In this document: positions 5,694-6,838 of the stretch, piece by piece
How positions within the stretch are numbered: position 1 is the first letter of the stretch
Layout: each line of letters opens with the position of its first letter
Assembly: GCA_950071875.1 (NCBI GenBank)
Contig: CATMNW010000143.1
Span: 1 to 6,838 of the forward strand
Source of the DNA: an uncultured Erythrobacteraceae bacterium
GTDB lineage: Bacteria > Pseudomonadota > Alphaproteobacteria > Sphingomonadales > Sphingomonadaceae
Direction: 5' to 3'
DNA: 6,838 bases
Translations under genes and position numbers: made by a program
The notes under the pieces: model-generated
Seen by the model: only the letters and a program-made list of their open reading frames with translations
Databases searched by the model: none
Told to the model about the DNA's origin: nothing

Positions 5694-6820
5694 TCAGATA
5701 CCCAGGTTGAGCCGCCGCGAAACGGTGTAGTCGAGTACCGAGACGAGTACCCACCCCGCCCACCACCGCATCCGGTTCCACACGGTTGCGCGCCGCGCAT
5801 GGACTTCGGGCGTTATTGCCTGTGACGCTTCGATGTGCTGCGTGATGAAGGCGCGCATTCGCTCCGCAAGCTCGGTGTCCTCTATGCGCAAAACGATCTC
5901 GAGATTGAGGTAAAGGCTGCGCATGTCGAAATTGGCGCTACCCATATATACCGCATCGTCGAGCACCAGCAGCTTCGTATGCAGTTTGCAGGGACTGAAC
6001 TCCCAGATCCTTGCTCCGCGCTTCAGCAGGTATTTATAGAGAGAACGGGTCGCCCCCAGCGTCGCGCCATTGTCGCTCTTGGCCGCCATCAGCAGGCGCG
6101 TCTGCCCCTTCTTGGCGACCCGCGCGATGCGCTTCAGAAGCGTATAGGGCGGTGAGAAATAGGCCATGAAGATATCGAGCTTCTCGCCCTGGTTCAGGTC
6201 TTTCGTGACGCATTTGGCCCAGGTCGACAGTCCGCGCGTCGGCCCGCCGACCAGCCACCGGGCATGCCCGTCTGTCGACGTCCATTCCCATTCTGCAACG
6301 CTACGCTTGATGGCGCGAAAATGTGCGCGGTCATCTTCGGTCCAGTCGCGCAACTTCCCGAACCAGTCGCACAGGCCAGCCACCGTATCGCCTTCGATGT
6401 GAATTGCCAGATCGTTCCAGCCGTTGCGTTCGGGAGGCGCGAAATAGTCGTCCGCGATATTGAACCCGCCGAACATCGCCCGGGCCTTGTCGGCGATGAC
6501 CATCTTCTGGTGGTTCCTGATCAGGTAGCGGAACCCCACGCGCGGACTGAAGCAATAGTAACGCCCCCCGCAGTCCACCAGCGGCTGCAGGAACTTGTCG
6601 CTCGCCGATGCTCCGAAACGATCGATGATCAGGGTGACATCGACGCCGCGACGGGCCGCTTCGCACAGCGCATCGCGCAGCTCGGAAGAAATTTCATCTT
6701 CCGCGAAGATATAGAAACATACGTCCAGCGATGTTTTCGCCGACCGCACCAATTCCAGCAGGGCTTCGCGCCGGTCCTTGCCTGCGGGATAGAACGTAAG
6801 CGACTGGCCCTGCGCATTCG
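5694..6820 (-). CDS. Cardiolipin synthase-like phospholipase D family protein, 5'-partial
   Basis: Two-domain PLD-superfamily phosphatidyltransferase, most likely making cardiolipin from phosphatidylglycerol at the inner membrane. Counting from the TTG at 6752, domain 1 has SLDVCFYIFAEDE (8-20) and an intact HxKxxxxD at H81, K83, D88, followed by GGFNIADDYF (95-104). Domain 2 has AYFSPPYTLLKRI (197-209) and a second intact HxKxxxxD at H258, K260, D265, followed by MGSANFDMRSLYLNLE (270-285). The C-terminus has a Trp-rich hydrophobic helix (about 325-341) that may sit on the membrane. The frame continues upstream of the TTG through residues such as GQSLTFYPAGKDRREALLEL, which fit the family, so the TTG is not the start and the gene runs off the contig. 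Sequence beyond 6820 is adapter. No N-terminal membrane segments are visible, closer to ClsB or ClsC than to ClsA, but the missing start could hold more. The stop is one base from that of dnaB. Confidence 0.9.
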
Positions 6821-6838
6821 AGATCGGAAGAGCGTCGT
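6821..6838. other. Illumina TruSeq adapter remnant (non-genomic)
   Basis: The terminal 18 bases, AGATCGGAAGAGCGTCGT, are identical to the beginning of the TruSeq adapter read through in read 2. The match starts exactly at the ligation junction, including the A-tail base, and runs to the very end of the window. The genomic insert therefore ends at 6820, and any residues read from this stretch are spurious. Confidence 0.95.

Noticed and set aside
5730..5752. Direct repeat CGAGTACC separated by four bases near the end of the phospholipase D gene.
   Set aside because: Only two copies of eight bases, inside coding sequence for the C-terminal hydrophobic segment; no sign of an attachment site or target duplication.
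5063..5800. Long open frame on minus (245 codons) antisense to the 3' half of dnaB and crossing the phospholipase D end.
   Set aside because: Overlaps two well-supported genes and has no recognisable domain.

Overview
The window looks like an ordinary, densely coded chromosomal segment of a GC-rich alphaproteobacterium. The style of DnaB, the UPF0262 protein (an alphaproteobacterial family) and the gene content suggest a sphingomonad such as Erythrobacteraceae. That placement is inferred from protein character only. There is no insertion sequence, phage gene, CRISPR array, tRNA or rRNA.

Layout, left to right. (1) The 3' part of an M14 zinc carboxypeptidase gene on +, whose start lies before the window. 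(2) A very strong hairpin at 1061-1099 with A and T flanks, acting as a shared terminator for the two converging transcription units. (3) A compact five-gene run on the minus strand, read from 4019 down to 1114: UPF0262 protein, membrane-anchored degenerate GH25 (lysozyme-fold) protein, cytidine deaminase (cdd), exported LD-carboxypeptidase (LdcA type), and a 57-residue protein of unknown function. The gaps are 10 bp, 11 bp, a 4-bp ATGA overlap and 60 bp, so the first four are almost certainly one operon and the fifth probably belongs to it. (4) A 149-bp divergent intergenic region (4020-4168) that should hold the promoters of the minus operon and of dnaB. (5) dnaB, the replicative helicase, complete on +. 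(6) A cardiolipin-synthase-like phospholipase D protein on the minus strand, converging on dnaB with one base between the stop codons and cut off at its 5' end by the end of the contig.

The last 18 bases (6821-6838) are not genomic. They match the start of the Illumina TruSeq adapter, so this is an untrimmed contig end and the phospholipase D gene is cut by assembly, not by biology.

Functionally, the operon mixes peptidoglycan-related proteins (LD-carboxypeptidase, GH25-fold protein) with pyrimidine salvage (cytidine deaminase) and two uncharacterised proteins. I do not see a new defence, mobile or biosynthetic system. The most interesting biology is the GH25-like protein that appears to have lost its catalytic acids, its partnership with an exported LD-carboxypeptidase, and the tiny protein at the operon end whose Shine-Dalgarno sequence sits in a hairpin loop.
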